Part shown: in pieces, positions 43,988 through 54,293 of the stretch
Numbering within the stretch: the stretch's first letter is position 1
Layout: each line of letters starts with the position of its first letter
Position numbers and translations under genes: made by a program
Source: Paracoccaceae bacterium
GTDB taxonomy: Bacteria; Pseudomonadota; Alphaproteobacteria; Rhodobacterales; Rhodobacteraceae
DNA: 64,000 bases
Reading direction: 5' to 3'
NCBI GenBank assembly: GCA_017854585.1
Contig: JAFMHK010000001.1
Coordinates: 211,069 to 275,068 of the forward strand
The notes under the pieces: generated by a model
The model's input: the letters and a program-made list of their open reading frames with translations, nothing else
Databases searched by the model: none
What the model was told of the DNA's origin: nothing

Positions 43988-44854
43988 GTGTTCCAGACGG
44001 CTTTGACGGATGCGCAGGCCCGGATTGCCGGGTTTCTGACCGACACGATGGCGCAACTTGGGTCCGACCGCGTGGCCGAGGGAATGCGCTATGCGACGAA
44101 CGGCGGCAAGCGTTTGCGCGGGTTTCTGGCGTTGGAAAGTGCGGCCCTGTTTGACGTCGCGCCCGAGCAGGCGATCCATGCGGCGGCCGCGGTGGAATGC
44201 CTGCACGCATACAGCCTTGTGCATGACGACCTGCCTTGCATGGATGATGACGACCTGCGCCGTGGCCAACCCACAGTGCATGTGAAGTGGGACGAACCCA
44301 CCGCAGTGCTGGTCGGTGATGCCCTGCAATGCTTTGCCTTCGAGCTGTTGGCCGCGCCAAGTGCGGGTGATGCAGATCAACGGATCGAACTAGTCCGCAG
44401 CCTTGCCCGTGCATCTGGCGCACAAGGCATGGTTCTGGGTCAGGCGCAGGACATCGCCGCCGAGACCGCCGGCGCAATGCTAGACCTTGATCAGATCACG
44501 GAATTGCAGGGCAACAAGACGGGGGCGTTGATTGAATGGCCAGCCCATGCCGGTGCCATTCTGGGCCGTGCCGATCCCGCTCCGCTGCGGCACTATGCAC
44601 GGGCCATCGGACTTGCCTTTCAGATTGCCGACGACATCTTGGACGTTGAAGGCGATGCCGATCTGGCGGGCAAGGCCTTGCGCAAGGACGCCGACGCCGG
44701 AAAGGCCACGTTCGTTTCGCTGCTGGGTCTTGATGGTGCCAAAGCACGGGCGCGGACACTGGTGGAAGAGGCAGAGACGGCATTGGCACCGTTCGGCAAG
44801 CGCGGTGAAACCTTGAAGGCGCTGGCCCGCTACATTATCGCCCGTGACAGGTAG
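43988..44854 (+). CDS. ispA: Polyprenyl (farnesyl/geranylgeranyl) diphosphate synthase
   Basis: A 288-residue prenyl synthase that condenses isopentenyl diphosphate to farnesyl diphosphate. The first aspartate motif is in LVHDDLPCMDDDDLRRG (from D80), the second in FQIADDILDVEGD, and the allylic binding GGKRLRG lies near residue 40. It starts with GTG; GAAGGA is 6 nt upstream within xseB. It supplies precursors for ubiquinone and other isoprenoids. Confidence 0.95.
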   Translation: MFQTALTDAQARIAGFLTDTMAQLGSDRVAEGMRYATNGGKRLRGFLALESAALFDVAPEQAIHAAAAVECLHAYSLVHDDLPCMDDDDLRRGQPTVHVKWDEPTAVLVGDALQCFAFELLAAPSAGDADQRIELVRSLARASGAQGMVLGQAQDIAAETAGAMLDLDQITELQGNKTGALIEWPAHAGAILGRADPAPLRHYARAIGLAFQIADDILDVEGDADLAGKALRKDADAGKATFVSLLGLDGAKARARTLVEEAETALAPFGKRGETLKALARYIIARDR

Positions 44855-44875
44855 GCGCGCCCGAGGGAGGGCAGA

Positions 44876-46795
44876 ATGACAAATCGACCCCAAACACCGC
44901 TGTTGGACCGGGTAAAGGCGCCTGCTGATCTTAAGGCGCTTTCGGATCACGAATTGCGGCGTCTTGCCGATGAACTGAGAGCCGAGACGATTTCCGCCGT
45001 GTCGGAAACCGGTGGCCATCTGGGCGCCGGATTGGGTGTGGTGGAATTGACGGTGGCGATCCACGCCACCTTTGACACGCCGCGCGACAAGTTGATCTGG
45101 GACGTCAGCCACCAGTGCTATCCCCACAAGATTCTGACCGGCCGGCGTGATCGCATCCGGACGCTGCGGATGAAGGACGGGCTGAGTGGGTTCACCAAAC
45201 GCAGCGAAAGCGCCTACGACCCGTTTGGTGCTGCGCATTCCTCGACCAGCATTTCCGCCGCGCTGGGGTTTGCGGTGGCGCGCGATCTGGGCGGTGATTG
45301 TGACACCGGCCACGGTGATGCGATTGCCGTAATCGGTGATGGCGCCCTGTCTGCCGGGATGGCCTATGAGGCGATGAATAACGCGGGCCATCTGGGCAAG
45401 CGCCTGATCGTCATCCTCAATGATAACGAGATGAGCATCGCCCCGCCAACCGGCGCAATGTCTTCCTACCTGTCGCGCCTTTATGCAGGCGCCCCTTTTC
45501 AGGAGTTGAAGGCCGCTGCCAAGGGCGCCGTATCGCTATTGCCCCAACCGTTTCAGGACGGCGCCAAACGGGCCAAGGAGCTGCTGAAGGCGGCCACCGT
45601 TGGCGGGACGTTGTTCGAGGAACTGGGGTTTTCCTATGTCGGGCCAATTGATGGCCATGACATGGATCAGTTGCTGGCCGTTCTGCGCACCGTAAAGGTC
45701 CGCGCCGACGGCCCCATCCTGATCCACGTCATCACCAAGAAGGGCAAGGGCTATGCCGAGGATAGGCCCGACAAGGGCCATGCCACGGCCAAGTTCGATC
45801 TTGTCACCGGCAAGCAAAAGAAATCACCGTCAAACGCGCCGTCATATACCAAGGTTTTCGCCCAGACACTGATCCGCGAGGCGGAGGACGACAGCCACAT
45901 CACCGCCGTCACGGCTGCAATGCCGGATGGCACCGGATTGAACCTGTTTGCGGAACGCTTTCCCAGCCGTTGTTTTGATGTGGGCATAGCCGAACAACAC
46001 GCCGTGACATTCAGTGCGGGCATGGCCGCAGGGGGGCTGAAGCCGTTCTGCGCGCTGTATTCGACCTTCCTTCAGCGCGGTTATGATCAGGTGGTGCACG
46101 ATGTCGCCATCCAGCGACTTCCGGTCCGCTTTGCGATTGATCGCGCGGGTCTGGTGGGCGCCGATGGCGCGACCCATGCAGGCAGTTATGACATCGCGTT
46201 TCTGGCCAACCTGCCCGGTTTCGTGGTGATGGCCGCCGCTGACGAAGCAGAACTGGTCCACATGATCCGCACCGCCGTCGAAATCGACGATCGCCCCTCG
46301 GCCTTCCGCTTTCCGCGCGGTGAAGGTGTTGGCGTCGAAATGCCCGCACGCGGAAAGGCGTTGGAGATTGGCAAAGGCCGCATGATCGCCGAGGGGAACC
46401 GTGTTGCAATCCTGTCATTCGGCACGCGTCTGAAGGAAGTGCTCCAGGCGGCAGAGGCGTTGTCTGCGCGCGGTATCACCCCCACAATCGCCGATGCCCG
46501 TTTCGCCAAGCCACTTGATCGCGACCTAATCTTGCAACTTGCCCGTCATCACGAGGCGCTGATTACCATCGAGGAAGGCGCCATCGGCGGTTTTGGCTCT
46601 CATGTCGCGCAATTGCTGGCCGAGGAGGGCGTGTTCGACACGGGCCTGAAATACCGGTCGATGGTGTTGCCCGATATTTTCATCGATCAGGCAAGCCCTG
46701 AAGATATGTATGCCGTTGCAGCGATGAACGCCGAAGACATCGAAGCGAAAGTGCTGAAGACGCTAGGGGTCGAAGTATTGAGCAAGCGGGCCTAG
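44876..46795 (+). CDS. dxs: 1-deoxy-D-xylulose-5-phosphate synthase
   Basis: A 639-residue TPP enzyme that makes 1-deoxyxylulose 5-phosphate from pyruvate and glyceraldehyde 3-phosphate, the first step of the MEP isoprenoid pathway. Hallmarks: [58 protein letters not shown] (the TPP motif), and the C-terminal transketolase domain. GGGAGGG precedes the ATG. It is the last gene of the petP-to-dxs operon. Confidence 0.97.
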   Translation: MTNRPQTPLLDRVKAPADLKALSDHELRRLADELRAETISAVSETGGHLGAGLGVVELTVAIHATFDTPRDKLIWDVSHQCYPHKILTGRRDRIRTLRMKDGLSGFTKRSESAYDPFGAAHSSTSISAALGFAVARDLGGDCDTGHGDAIAVIGDGALSAGMAYEAMNNAGHLGKRLIVILNDNEMSIAPPTGAMSSYLSRLYAGAPFQELKAAAKGAVSLLPQPFQDGAKRAKELLKAATVGGTLFEELGFSYVGPIDGHDMDQLLAVLRTVKVRADGPILIHVITKKGKGYAEDRPDKGHATAKFDLVTGKQKKSPSNAPSYTKVFAQTLIREAEDDSHITAVTAAMPDGTGLNLFAERFPSRCFDVGIAEQHAVTFSAGMAAGGLKPFCALYSTFLQRGYDQVVHDVAIQRLPVRFAIDRAGLVGADGATHAGSYDIAFLANLPGFVVMAAADEAELVHMIRTAVEIDDRPSAFRFPRGEGVGVEMPARGKALEIGKGRMIAEGNRVAILSFGTRLKEVLQAAEALSARGITPTIADARFAKPLDRDLILQLARHHEALITIEEGAIGGFGSHVAQLLAEEGVFDTGLKYRSMVLPDIFIDQASPEDMYAVAAMNAEDIEAKVLKTLGVEVLSKRA

Positions 46796-46827
46796 GGCAG
46801 CAGCGGCAAACGGCTGAAACGGGGGCT

Positions 46828-47622
46828 TCAGGCACCCGATTTCAATTTATCCTCGATCGCCTTCAGCCGCTCCAGCACCTCATCGCGATAAGCATCGGTC
46901 GCGGCGTTGCTTTCTTCGGCATGGGCGTCCTGCATCGAATTCACGATCAGGCCCACCAACAGGTTCACCACCGCAAAGGTCGTGACCATGATGAACGGTA
47001 CAAAGAATACCCAAGCGTAGGCATAAACCTCAAGGACCGGGCGTACGATGCCCATCGACCACGACTCCAACGTCATGATCTGGAACAGCGTATACAACGA
47101 CGCGCCGATCGACCCGAACCAGTCGGGAAAGCTGGCCCCGAACAGTTTTGTCGCCATGACAGCGCCAATATAGAAGATTATCGACATTAGCAGGAACACA
47201 CTGCCCATTCCAGGTAGTGCCGTGACGAATCCTTCGACGACCCGGCGCAGACGCGGTGCCACCGATATGACGCGCAGCACTCGCAAAATGCGCATCGCGC
47301 GCAGCACTGACAGGCCCTGAGCGCCGGGCACCAGAGCAATGCCGACAATCGCAAAATCGAACAGGTTCCAACCGGAGCGGAAGAAGCGAAAGCTGTGGGC
47401 GATCAACTTGAGCGCGATCTCGATCACGAATATCGTAAGGCACGCGTGATCAAGCGTCACAATCAATGGCCCATAGCTGTCCATGATGGCGGGCGATGTT
47501 TCCATCCCCAGAATGATCGCGTTGAAGACGATCACCCCAATGATACTGACCCGGACCGTGGGTGTTTCCAGCCAATCGGCCAGACGGTTGCGAAAACTGG
47601 TCGTTGCGGTTGCGTCGCTCAT
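46828..47622 (-). CDS. Voltage-gated sodium channel, NaChBac type
   Basis: A 264-residue six-helix ion channel. The S4 sensor has arginines spaced by three (R108, R111, R114, R117), and the selectivity filter TLESWSM (residues 184-190) is identical in pattern to Nav channels of known sodium selectivity. A short acidic/helical C-terminal tail (VLERLKAIEDKLKSG) is a tetramer coiled coil. Four copies would form the channel. It lies 13 bp after the RNA methyltransferase gene on the same strand; the link may be just shared transcription. Confidence 0.93.
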   Translation of the reverse strand: MSDATATTSFRNRLADWLETPTVRVSIIGVIVFNAIILGMETSPAIMDSYGPLIVTLDHACLTIFVIEIALKLIAHSFRFFRSGWNLFDFAIVGIALVPGAQGLSVLRAMRILRVLRVISVAPRLRRVVEGFVTALPGMGSVFLLMSIIFYIGAVMATKLFGASFPDWFGSIGASLYTLFQIMTLESWSMGIVRPVLEVYAYAWVFFVPFIMVTTFAVVNLLVGLIVNSMQDAHAEESNAATDAYRDEVLERLKAIEDKLKSGA

Positions 47623-47635
47623 GCTGTCCCTCGGG

Positions 47636-48865
47636 TCATTTACCGTCGATATGGGGAAGGGTCAGGCTGGCGGCAAGTTCCACATGGGGGGACCAGCGGA
47701 ACTGATCCACGACCTGCACCCAATTCAGGCGATAACCGGCGGCTATTAACAATTTGACATCGCGGGCGAAGGTCACCGGGTTGCACGAAACCATCGCGAT
47801 GCGCGGCGTCTGCGCTCGGGCAAGTTCAACAACCTGCGCCTCGGCCCCGGCGCGCGGCGGGTCGATGACGGCTGCGTCGAAACGCTTCAACTCGTCCGGA
47901 AGCAGTGGGCGGCGAAAGAGATCGCGGGTTTCGGTTGTGACCCGCTTGTGCCCGGTGGCAAACCGCGCGCCATGGTCAAGCGCGGCCAACATGGCGGCCT
48001 CGCTTTCCACCGCGTGAACAGGCGCGGCAACGGCCAGCGGCAGCGTGAATGTTCCGCAACCGGCAAACAGATCGACAATCGCGTTCGCGCCACGCACGGC
48101 TTCGGTCACGGCCGCCAGCAATGCGGCCTCTCCGTCAGGGGTTGCTTGCAGGAAAGCGCCCGGCGGCGGGGTTACGCGTGCCGTGCCAAAGGCTTGCGTC
48201 GGCGCGCTTTCGGTGAACACGGTTTCTCCGTCCCAAGTCAGCCGGACCAGTCGATCGCTGAATTGTGGAAGGGTCGTCTGCAAGGCCGTATCCAGCGCCT
48301 TGCCGCCAGTGACTGCGCAGTCCACGCCATTCTCGGACAAGGTCAATGCAAACGAAAGGGTTGCCGCGCGGGACCCTCCAATCCGAGTCATCTCTTCCAG
48401 CATGGGCAGGGTTGCCATCAGCTTGGGGTGCAGGATGAAACAGTCATGTATCGGCACAATCGTGTCGGATTTCCGCCCATGAAACCCGATCAAAGCACCT
48501 TTCTTGGTGCGGGTCCCGGACAGGGTGGCGCGACGGCGGGATCGGGGCGGCGATGTGTAGGTTGGCCGGAATGGGGCGTCCAGCCCCTGTGCGGCCAAGG
48601 CGTTGCGCACAACCGCCAGCTTCCAGTCCGCCACAAACGCATCGCTGGCGTGTTGCAGGCCGCACCCCCCGCAGGATCTGTAGTGCGGACAGGGCGGCTT
48701 CACGCGGTCGGCAGAGGGCGTGACAATACGTGGGTCAGCCATGCGGCCGTCAATGACGGTGCCTTCGACGATTTCTCCGGGCAGGGTCAGGGGCACGAAG
48801 ACGGGACCGGGCGCGATGCCATCGCCCAGATGCCCAAGCCGTTCGATTATGATGCGGTGTTCCAT
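47636..48865 (-). CDS. TrmA/RlmD-family RNA uracil-5-methyltransferase
   Basis: A 409-residue SAM-dependent methyltransferase. The N-terminus looks TRAM-like, followed by [4Fe-4S] cysteines C59, C65, C68 and C142. The SAM domain has NAIVDLFAGCGTFTLPL, and the nucleophile cysteine is in IAMVSCNPVTFARD near the end. It would methylate a uracil in tRNA or rRNA; which one is not shown. No clear ribosome-binding site precedes the ATG. It precedes the sodium channel gene by 13 bp. Confidence 0.9.
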   Translation of the reverse strand: MEHRIIIERLGHLGDGIAPGPVFVPLTLPGEIVEGTVIDGRMADPRIVTPSADRVKPPCPHYRSCGGCGLQHASDAFVADWKLAVVRNALAAQGLDAPFRPTYTSPPRSRRRATLSGTRTKKGALIGFHGRKSDTIVPIHDCFILHPKLMATLPMLEEMTRIGGSRAATLSFALTLSENGVDCAVTGGKALDTALQTTLPQFSDRLVRLTWDGETVFTESAPTQAFGTARVTPPPGAFLQATPDGEAALLAAVTEAVRGANAIVDLFAGCGTFTLPLAVAAPVHAVESEAAMLAALDHGARFATGHKRVTTETRDLFRRPLLPDELKRFDAAVIDPPRAGAEAQVVELARAQTPRIAMVSCNPVTFARDVKLLIAAGYRLNWVQVVDQFRWSPHVELAASLTLPHIDGK

Positions 48866-48897
48866 CGCGCGGGAGTATCGTGCCGCGCACAGGCCGT

Positions 48898-49314
48898 CTA
48901 GGGCAATGGAATGGCGGCCGTGAACGCATAGCCTTCTGGAGACAGTATCGTTGCTTCGCGCAATCCGTGAGGTTTGTCGGTCGCGGGTTCGATGACCATT
49001 GCCGGATCTGCGCTTGCGATTGCGGCATCGGGATTGATACCGAACAGGTAGAACTGTGCCCCGGCGCCGCGCGGCGGCGTTTCGGGCACAAGACCAAGCA
49101 ACGGGTGGCTGCCGAATGTCGAATCGGAATGCAGTTGGAACAGCGTGTCACCATGGCGGATAATGGCGAAATCGGCGGACAGGCGGTGGGCGGTCAGCCC
49201 GAACACCTCGGAGAGGAACGCGGCCAGCCGGCCCACGTCAGCCGTCAGCAGGTTGACACCAAGGCCAGTCAGGCTGCGGCCGAAGGCATCCGGCGAAACC
49301 GTCTCGTAATCCAT
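48898..49314 (-). CDS. VOC-family (glyoxalase/dioxygenase-fold) protein
   Basis: A 138-residue protein of one or two VOC repeats: LTGLGVNLLTADVGRLAAFLSEVFGLTAH, then a second half with GAQFYLFGIN and ATILSPEGYAFTA. Proteins of this fold are diverse: lyases, isomerases, dioxygenases, or binding proteins. The ATG at 49314 overlaps the TAA of the ABC gene (TAATG), so the gene is translated with the exporters. Metal ligands cannot be assigned with certainty. Function unknown. Confidence 0.75.
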   Translation of the reverse strand: MDYETVSPDAFGRSLTGLGVNLLTADVGRLAAFLSEVFGLTAHRLSADFAIIRHGDTLFQLHSDSTFGSHPLLGLVPETPPRGAGAQFYLFGINPDAAIASADPAMVIEPATDKPHGLREATILSPEGYAFTAAIPLP

Positions 49315-51176
49315 TATTCCGCCGCCTCTGCGATGCCGATGAAACCGCCTGATTGCCGTGCCCAATAACGAGCATAAAGGCCGTCTTGCGCTAGCAGGGC
49401 ATCATGGGTTCCCTCCTCCGCTATGCGGCCCTCGTCCATCACGATGATGCGGTCCATCGCGGCGATGGTGGACAGGCGGTGGGCAATTGCGATCACGGTC
49501 TTGCCCTCCATCACATCGTTCAGTGTGTCCTGAATGGCCGCCTCAACCTCGCTGTCCAACGCGCTTGTCGCCTCGTCCAGAACCAGCACCGGTGCATTTT
49601 TCAGAAATGCCCGCGCCAACGCGATGCGCTGCCGCTGCCCGCCGGACAACTTGACGCCGCGCTCTCCAAGGAAAGCGTCATAGCCTGTGCGACCTCTGAA
49701 ATCCTTGAGATCGCGAATGAAGGTATCGGCCTCGGCCCGCTTGGCCGCTGCGATCATCTCTTCCTCGGGCGCACCCGGTCTACCGTACAAGATGTTGTCG
49801 CGGGCCGAGCGGTTGAACATCGCGGTTTCCTGCGTGACCATCGCGATCTGCCGCCTCAGGCTGTCTTGCGTGATATCGCGCAGGTCGGTTCCATCCAGAG
49901 TGATGCGGCCCGCCTCAGGCTCGTACAGGCGCAGTAAAAGTGACACGAGGGTCGATTTCCCGGCACCCGATGCGCCCACGATGCCCAGCTTTTCGCCCGG
50001 TTCGATCGTCAGGCTAAGGTTTGTCACTCCACCAACGTCACGCCCGTAGGCAAAATCCACGCCCTCGAATGCGAGCCGCCCCTTGGCGCGTTCCAGTTCC
50101 AGCGCAGAGGCGCGATCGGTCAAGGTGTGTGGCGGCGTCAGTGTGCGCATACCATCCTCAAGCTCGCCGATGTTGGAATAGATACCCATCAGCGTGAAGC
50201 TGACCCAACCGGTCATTTGTGCGATCCGCATTGCAATGGCACCGATGGCGGCAATGTCACCCGGCGTGGCCTGCCCTTGCTGCCACAACAAGACGGCGCC
50301 CAGTATCAAGACCACGGGCAGGGCGCCAGCAACCGTCATCAGGGCCAGCCGAAAGCCGGTCGACAGGTTTCCGAACTCTACCGCGCGATCCCGATAAGAC
50401 CGCATTGCCGTGATCGCGGCCCGGTCCTCATGGGCGGTGTGGCCAAACAGCTTGACGATCTTGATATTGGTAATGGTGTCCACGATCTGGCCGGTCACAT
50501 TGGCCCGTGCACCTGCGCGCTTGGCGGCCACCTTGCGGATGCGCGGCAAGAACCACGAGATCATCCAGAAATACACCACCAGCCAAACCACCAACGCCAG
50601 CGCGATCTGCCAGTCGATCGCCAGCAGCAACAGGACCGAGCCAACCAGCGAAGCCAGCGCGAAAGCAACCGCGTTGATCGTTTCGGACACCACGTTGACC
50701 AGCGCGTTGGCTGCTTGGGTCTGCTTTTGCGCGATCCTCCCGGCAAAGTCGTTGTCGAAAAAGGTCACCGCATGCCCCAGCGTCCAGCGATGCAGGCGGC
50801 TTTGGATCAGCGGCGCCAGGTTCGGCGGCAAGACGATGCCGTTAAATGCTGCACTGGCCGCAAACATCGCAGGGCGCAGCAGCAGGAAGAACACGACATA
50901 ACCGAAGACTAGCCACCAGTTATCGGTGAAATAGCTGGCGGGATCGCCCGCTGCGACCACGCTGTCGATGATCAGACCAAGCAACCATGCGCTGACAACC
51001 TCCATCGTGCCGGCAACGCCAGAAAAAACCGTGGCTAGCCAGATCATTGGCCAACTGCCGGCAAGGCACCATTTGATGAAGGGCCAGAGCGTCCGGGGAG
51101 GTGGGCCACTGGCCGGGGCAAATCCATCGATCAGTCCGGCCAACCAATTCAGGAGGGGGCGAAGGGCGGCCATCAC
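49314..51176 (-). CDS. ABC exporter half-transporter (subunit 2)
   Basis: A 620-residue half ABC exporter, with six-helix membrane domain (about residues 30-330) and nucleotide-binding domain. The NBD has Walker A GASGAGKST, signature LSGGQRQRIALARA and Walker B VLVLDEATSALD, followed by IAHRLSTI. All key residues look intact. It overlaps the previous half-transporter by ATGA, so the two products likely form a heterodimer exporting a lipid, drug or peptide. Confidence 0.92.
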   Translation of the reverse strand: MMAALRPLLNWLAGLIDGFAPASGPPPRTLWPFIKWCLAGSWPMIWLATVFSGVAGTMEVVSAWLLGLIIDSVVAAGDPASYFTDNWWLVFGYVVFFLLLRPAMFAASAAFNGIVLPPNLAPLIQSRLHRWTLGHAVTFFDNDFAGRIAQKQTQAANALVNVVSETINAVAFALASLVGSVLLLLAIDWQIALALVVWLVVYFWMISWFLPRIRKVAAKRAGARANVTGQIVDTITNIKIVKLFGHTAHEDRAAITAMRSYRDRAVEFGNLSTGFRLALMTVAGALPVVLILGAVLLWQQGQATPGDIAAIGAIAMRIAQMTGWVSFTLMGIYSNIGELEDGMRTLTPPHTLTDRASALELERAKGRLAFEGVDFAYGRDVGGVTNLSLTIEPGEKLGIVGASGAGKSTLVSLLLRLYEPEAGRITLDGTDLRDITQDSLRRQIAMVTQETAMFNRSARDNILYGRPGAPEEEMIAAAKRAEADTFIRDLKDFRGRTGYDAFLGERGVKLSGGQRQRIALARAFLKNAPVLVLDEATSALDSEVEAAIQDTLNDVMEGKTVIAIAHRLSTIAAMDRIIVMDEGRIAEEGTHDALLAQDGLYARYWARQSGGFIGIAEAAE

Positions 51177-53020
51177 TCGGCTGCCTCCGTGTCCGCGCCA
51201 AGGAAGCCGCCGGATTGCCGTGACCAGAACCCAGCGTAAAGTCCACCTTTGGCCAGCAGATCGGCATGTGTGCCATCCTCGGCCACGTTCCCGTCATCCA
51301 GCACGACGATCCGGTCCATCTGCGCGATGGTGGACAGACGATGGGCGATAGCAATGACCGTCTTGCCCTGCATCACCCCATAAAGCGTGTCCAGAATTGC
51401 GGCTTCCACTTCGCTGTCCAATGCGCTTGTCGCTTCATCCAGTACCAAGATGGGCGCGTCTTTCAGGATGACACGGGCCAGGGCAACCCGTTGCCGCTGC
51501 CCGCCCGACAATTTCACGCCGCGTTCGCCGACATGTGCATCATACCCATGACGGCCTTCGGGGTCGCGCAGTTCAAGGATGAAATCATGCGCTTCCGCCT
51601 GTTTCGCGGCGGCGATGACCTCGGCCTCGGAGGCATCCGGTTTACCATAAAGGATATTGTCGCGAACCGAGCGGTGCATAAGGGAGCTATCTTGCTGCAC
51701 CATACCGATCATACTGCGCAGGCTGTCTTGGGTTACCTCGGCGATATCCTGATCATCGATCAGAATGCGGCCCTGTTCGATCTCGTAGAACCGCAGCAGT
51801 AACTTCACGAGGCTTGATTTCCCCGCGCCGGATCGACCCACCAGCCCCACCTTTTCCCCGGGCCGGATCGTGAGGTTGATGTCATCCAACCCGCCACTGC
51901 CGCGCCCGAAATGATGGCTCAGATGTTCCAAGCGGATTTCACCTTTGCTCAGCTTCAGCGCGGTGGCGCCCGGTTTGTCGACCAGCGTTATGGGTTGGGT
52001 GATGGTTTCCATACCTTCCGATACAACCCCGAGGGAACGGAAGAAGGTGCTGACCGCCCACATGATCCACCCGGTCATGGCGTTCAACCGCAGGGTCAGG
52101 GCCGTGGCCGCCGCAACCACGCCGACAGATGCCGTGCCCTGCGCCCAAAGCCAGATGGCCCAACCCACGACGGCCACGATCAGCAACCCGTTCAGCGCCG
52201 TCAACGCCACATCCATCACCGTGAAGATCCGCATCTCGCGAGCAAAGGTCTGACGGGTGTGTTCGATCGCTTCCTTGGCGTATTTCACCTCGTTGTTATG
52301 ATGCGCGAACAGCTTGACGGAATGAATGTTGGTGTAGCTATCCACCACGCGGCCCGTCGTCATTGACCGCGCGTCGGAACTGGCCTTTGACGCGGGGCCG
52401 ACGCGTACCATCGTCCAGCGCAACAGCCAGCCATATAGGACAAACCAGACCAACAGCGGGACCACCAACAGCGGGTCCGCTTCGGTCAGCAAGATCGCCG
52501 CGCCGACCAGATAGGCAATCGAAAACGTGATCGCATCGAACACCTGAAACACCGCATCCCCGGCGGCGGGTGGGGTTTGCATGATCCGGTTCGCCAGCCG
52601 TCCGGCAAAGTCGTTTTCGAACCAGCCGACGGATTGGCGCAGGACGTGGCGATGCGCGCGCCAACGAATCAGTGTCCCGAAATTCGGCAAGATCGCATTG
52701 TTCAGAAGCGCTACATCCAGCCCTTGTATCAGGGGCCGCAAAATCAGGATGAACAACGCCATCAGTATGAATTCAAGGCCATGCGCGTCCATGACCTGTG
52801 CAGGGGTGCCGTTCGACAGCAGGTCAACGACGCGCCCCATGTAATAGATGAGGCCGATTTCAACCGTCGCCACCATGACGGACATGATGGCGGTCAACCC
52901 AAACAGACGTTTGAATGGCTGCGAATAATCCCACAGGAATGGCCACAGCCTGCGCGGCGGCGTGTCATTTTCAGGGTAGGCCGTATACGGATCGACCAAA
53001 TTTTCGAAGAACCGAAACAT
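51173..53020 (-). CDS. ABC exporter half-transporter (subunit 1)
   Basis: A 615-residue half ABC exporter. The membrane domain covers about residues 30-330. The NBD has Walker A GRSGAGKSS, signature LSGGQRQRVALARV, Walker B ILVLDEATSALD and IAHRLSTI, and no degenerate catalytic residue is visible. The start at 53020 fits MFRFFENLVDPY, common in this family; an ATG at 53086 would add 22 atypical residues. It is the first gene of the run with the second exporter, VOC protein, methyltransferase and channel. Confidence 0.92.
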   Translation of the reverse strand: MFRFFENLVDPYTAYPENDTPPRRLWPFLWDYSQPFKRLFGLTAIMSVMVATVEIGLIYYMGRVVDLLSNGTPAQVMDAHGLEFILMALFILILRPLIQGLDVALLNNAILPNFGTLIRWRAHRHVLRQSVGWFENDFAGRLANRIMQTPPAAGDAVFQVFDAITFSIAYLVGAAILLTEADPLLVVPLLVWFVLYGWLLRWTMVRVGPASKASSDARSMTTGRVVDSYTNIHSVKLFAHHNNEVKYAKEAIEHTRQTFAREMRIFTVMDVALTALNGLLIVAVVGWAIWLWAQGTASVGVVAAATALTLRLNAMTGWIMWAVSTFFRSLGVVSEGMETITQPITLVDKPGATALKLSKGEIRLEHLSHHFGRGSGGLDDINLTIRPGEKVGLVGRSGAGKSSLVKLLLRFYEIEQGRILIDDQDIAEVTQDSLRSMIGMVQQDSSLMHRSVRDNILYGKPDASEAEVIAAAKQAEAHDFILELRDPEGRHGYDAHVGERGVKLSGGQRQRVALARVILKDAPILVLDEATSALDSEVEAAILDTLYGVMQGKTVIAIAHRLSTIAQMDRIVVLDDGNVAEDGTHADLLAKGGLYAGFWSRQSGGFLGADTEAAE

Positions 53021-53150
53021 CGGGAATGCCAACGAATTTTGCGGGGTCAAAGTTGAGATATAGTCCTGAAAAGGCGCAAAGGCCATGACAGACCGGCGGA
53101 TTAAATCGGTTCCACGACACCGCGCAAGGTTCGGAACAGGCGTCCGCCGA

Positions 53151-54293
53151 TCAGCTCAGAAGTTCCGCCTTGGTTGCGGTGAAACCTGACGCGATCCATG
53201 CAGCTTCCAACTCTGCCAGTCTTGCACCCAGCCGTGGTCCCGAAAGCTCGGGCATCAGGTCGGCGGCGCGAATGGGAAACACGGCTTCGGCACCTGCCTT
53301 GGCCATCTGGAATGATGCTGGGTCTGGCGGTTGTTCGAACTGTGCTGCGCGCAAAAGAAAGATGTCGCGCGCCGTTTCGACCCCGTGATGATACCCCAGT
53401 TCGGCGGCGCCCACGTTGCTTTGCATACCGTCGCGCAGGGTGTGCCATTTCCGGGTCTCGGCCTTGCTGAGCCGCAGGGCGGTGTCCACGTCATGGCCAC
53501 CCAACACGGCCAGCCGCCGCATGGCGTTCGGGGGGGTGCCCGCCTCGAACGTGATCAGCAGGGGCAGGCTATCGGCCACGGCGCCGGGCAAGACACGTGC
53601 CAGAATACCGGCTTGGGCCATGGACGCGGTGGCGGGTGCCGGGTCGGGTGCAGACAAAAGCTTTTTCACTTCGGCCCCGATGCGTTCCCGCGACAGACCA
53701 TCAATGCCGTCGGCAAGTTCCGCGCAGGCGGCCAACCCTTCGGTATCTATGCCGCCCGTCGGGTTCGCATACCACGCGTGGAAGCGAAAGAAGCGCAGGA
53801 TGCGCAGGTAATCCTCGCGGATACGGTCATGCGGATCGCCGATGAACCGCAGCCGCCCGGCCTGAAGGTCCGGCAGACCGCCCACCGGGTCGATCACCAC
53901 GCCGTCGCTTCGCGCATAAAGTGCGTTCATCGTGAAATCGCGCCGGGCCGCATCGTCCTCTAACTGATCTGTAAACGCGACAACGGCCTTGCGGCCGTCG
54001 GTTTCCACGTCCCGGCGAAACGTCGTGATCTCGTGGGGTTTGCCATGTGCAATGACGGTGACGGTCCCGTGGTCTATCCCCGTCGGGACCGCCTTCAGGC
54101 CGACGGCATTGGCAAGATCCATCACCCGTTCCGGCACAGCGTCGGTCGCAATGTCGATATCCTCCACTGCGACCTTCAAAAGCGTGTTTCGGACGCAGCC
54201 GCCGACAAAAAAAGCGCGATGGCCGGTGTCTTCCAACATCGCGCAAACGGCTCGGGTGCCCGGATGGTGGAGCCACGCGGCCTCCAGCTTCAC
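53151..54293 (-). CDS. CCA tRNA nucleotidyltransferase
   Basis: A 380-residue class II nucleotidyltransferase. The head domain begins with FFVGGCVRNTLLKVAVEDIDIATDA (GG-x-VR and D-x-D metal residues), and the next motif is KPHEITTFRRDVETDGR. It adds or repairs the CCA end of tRNAs. Its start overlaps the stop of the NUDIX gene by 4 bp (ATGA). The nucleotide chemistry and organism fit, but a poly(A)-type enzyme is not entirely excluded. Confidence 0.93.
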   Translation of the reverse strand: MKLEAAWLHHPGTRAVCAMLEDTGHRAFFVGGCVRNTLLKVAVEDIDIATDAVPERVMDLANAVGLKAVPTGIDHGTVTVIAHGKPHEITTFRRDVETDGRKAVVAFTDQLEDDAARRDFTMNALYARSDGVVIDPVGGLPDLQAGRLRFIGDPHDRIREDYLRILRFFRFHAWYANPTGGIDTEGLAACAELADGIDGLSRERIGAEVKKLLSAPDPAPATASMAQAGILARVLPGAVADSLPLLITFEAGTPPNAMRRLAVLGGHDVDTALRLSKAETRKWHTLRDGMQSNVGAAELGYHHGVETARDIFLLRAAQFEQPPDPASFQMAKAGAEAVFPIRAADLMPELSGPRLGARLAELEAAWIASGFTATKAELLS

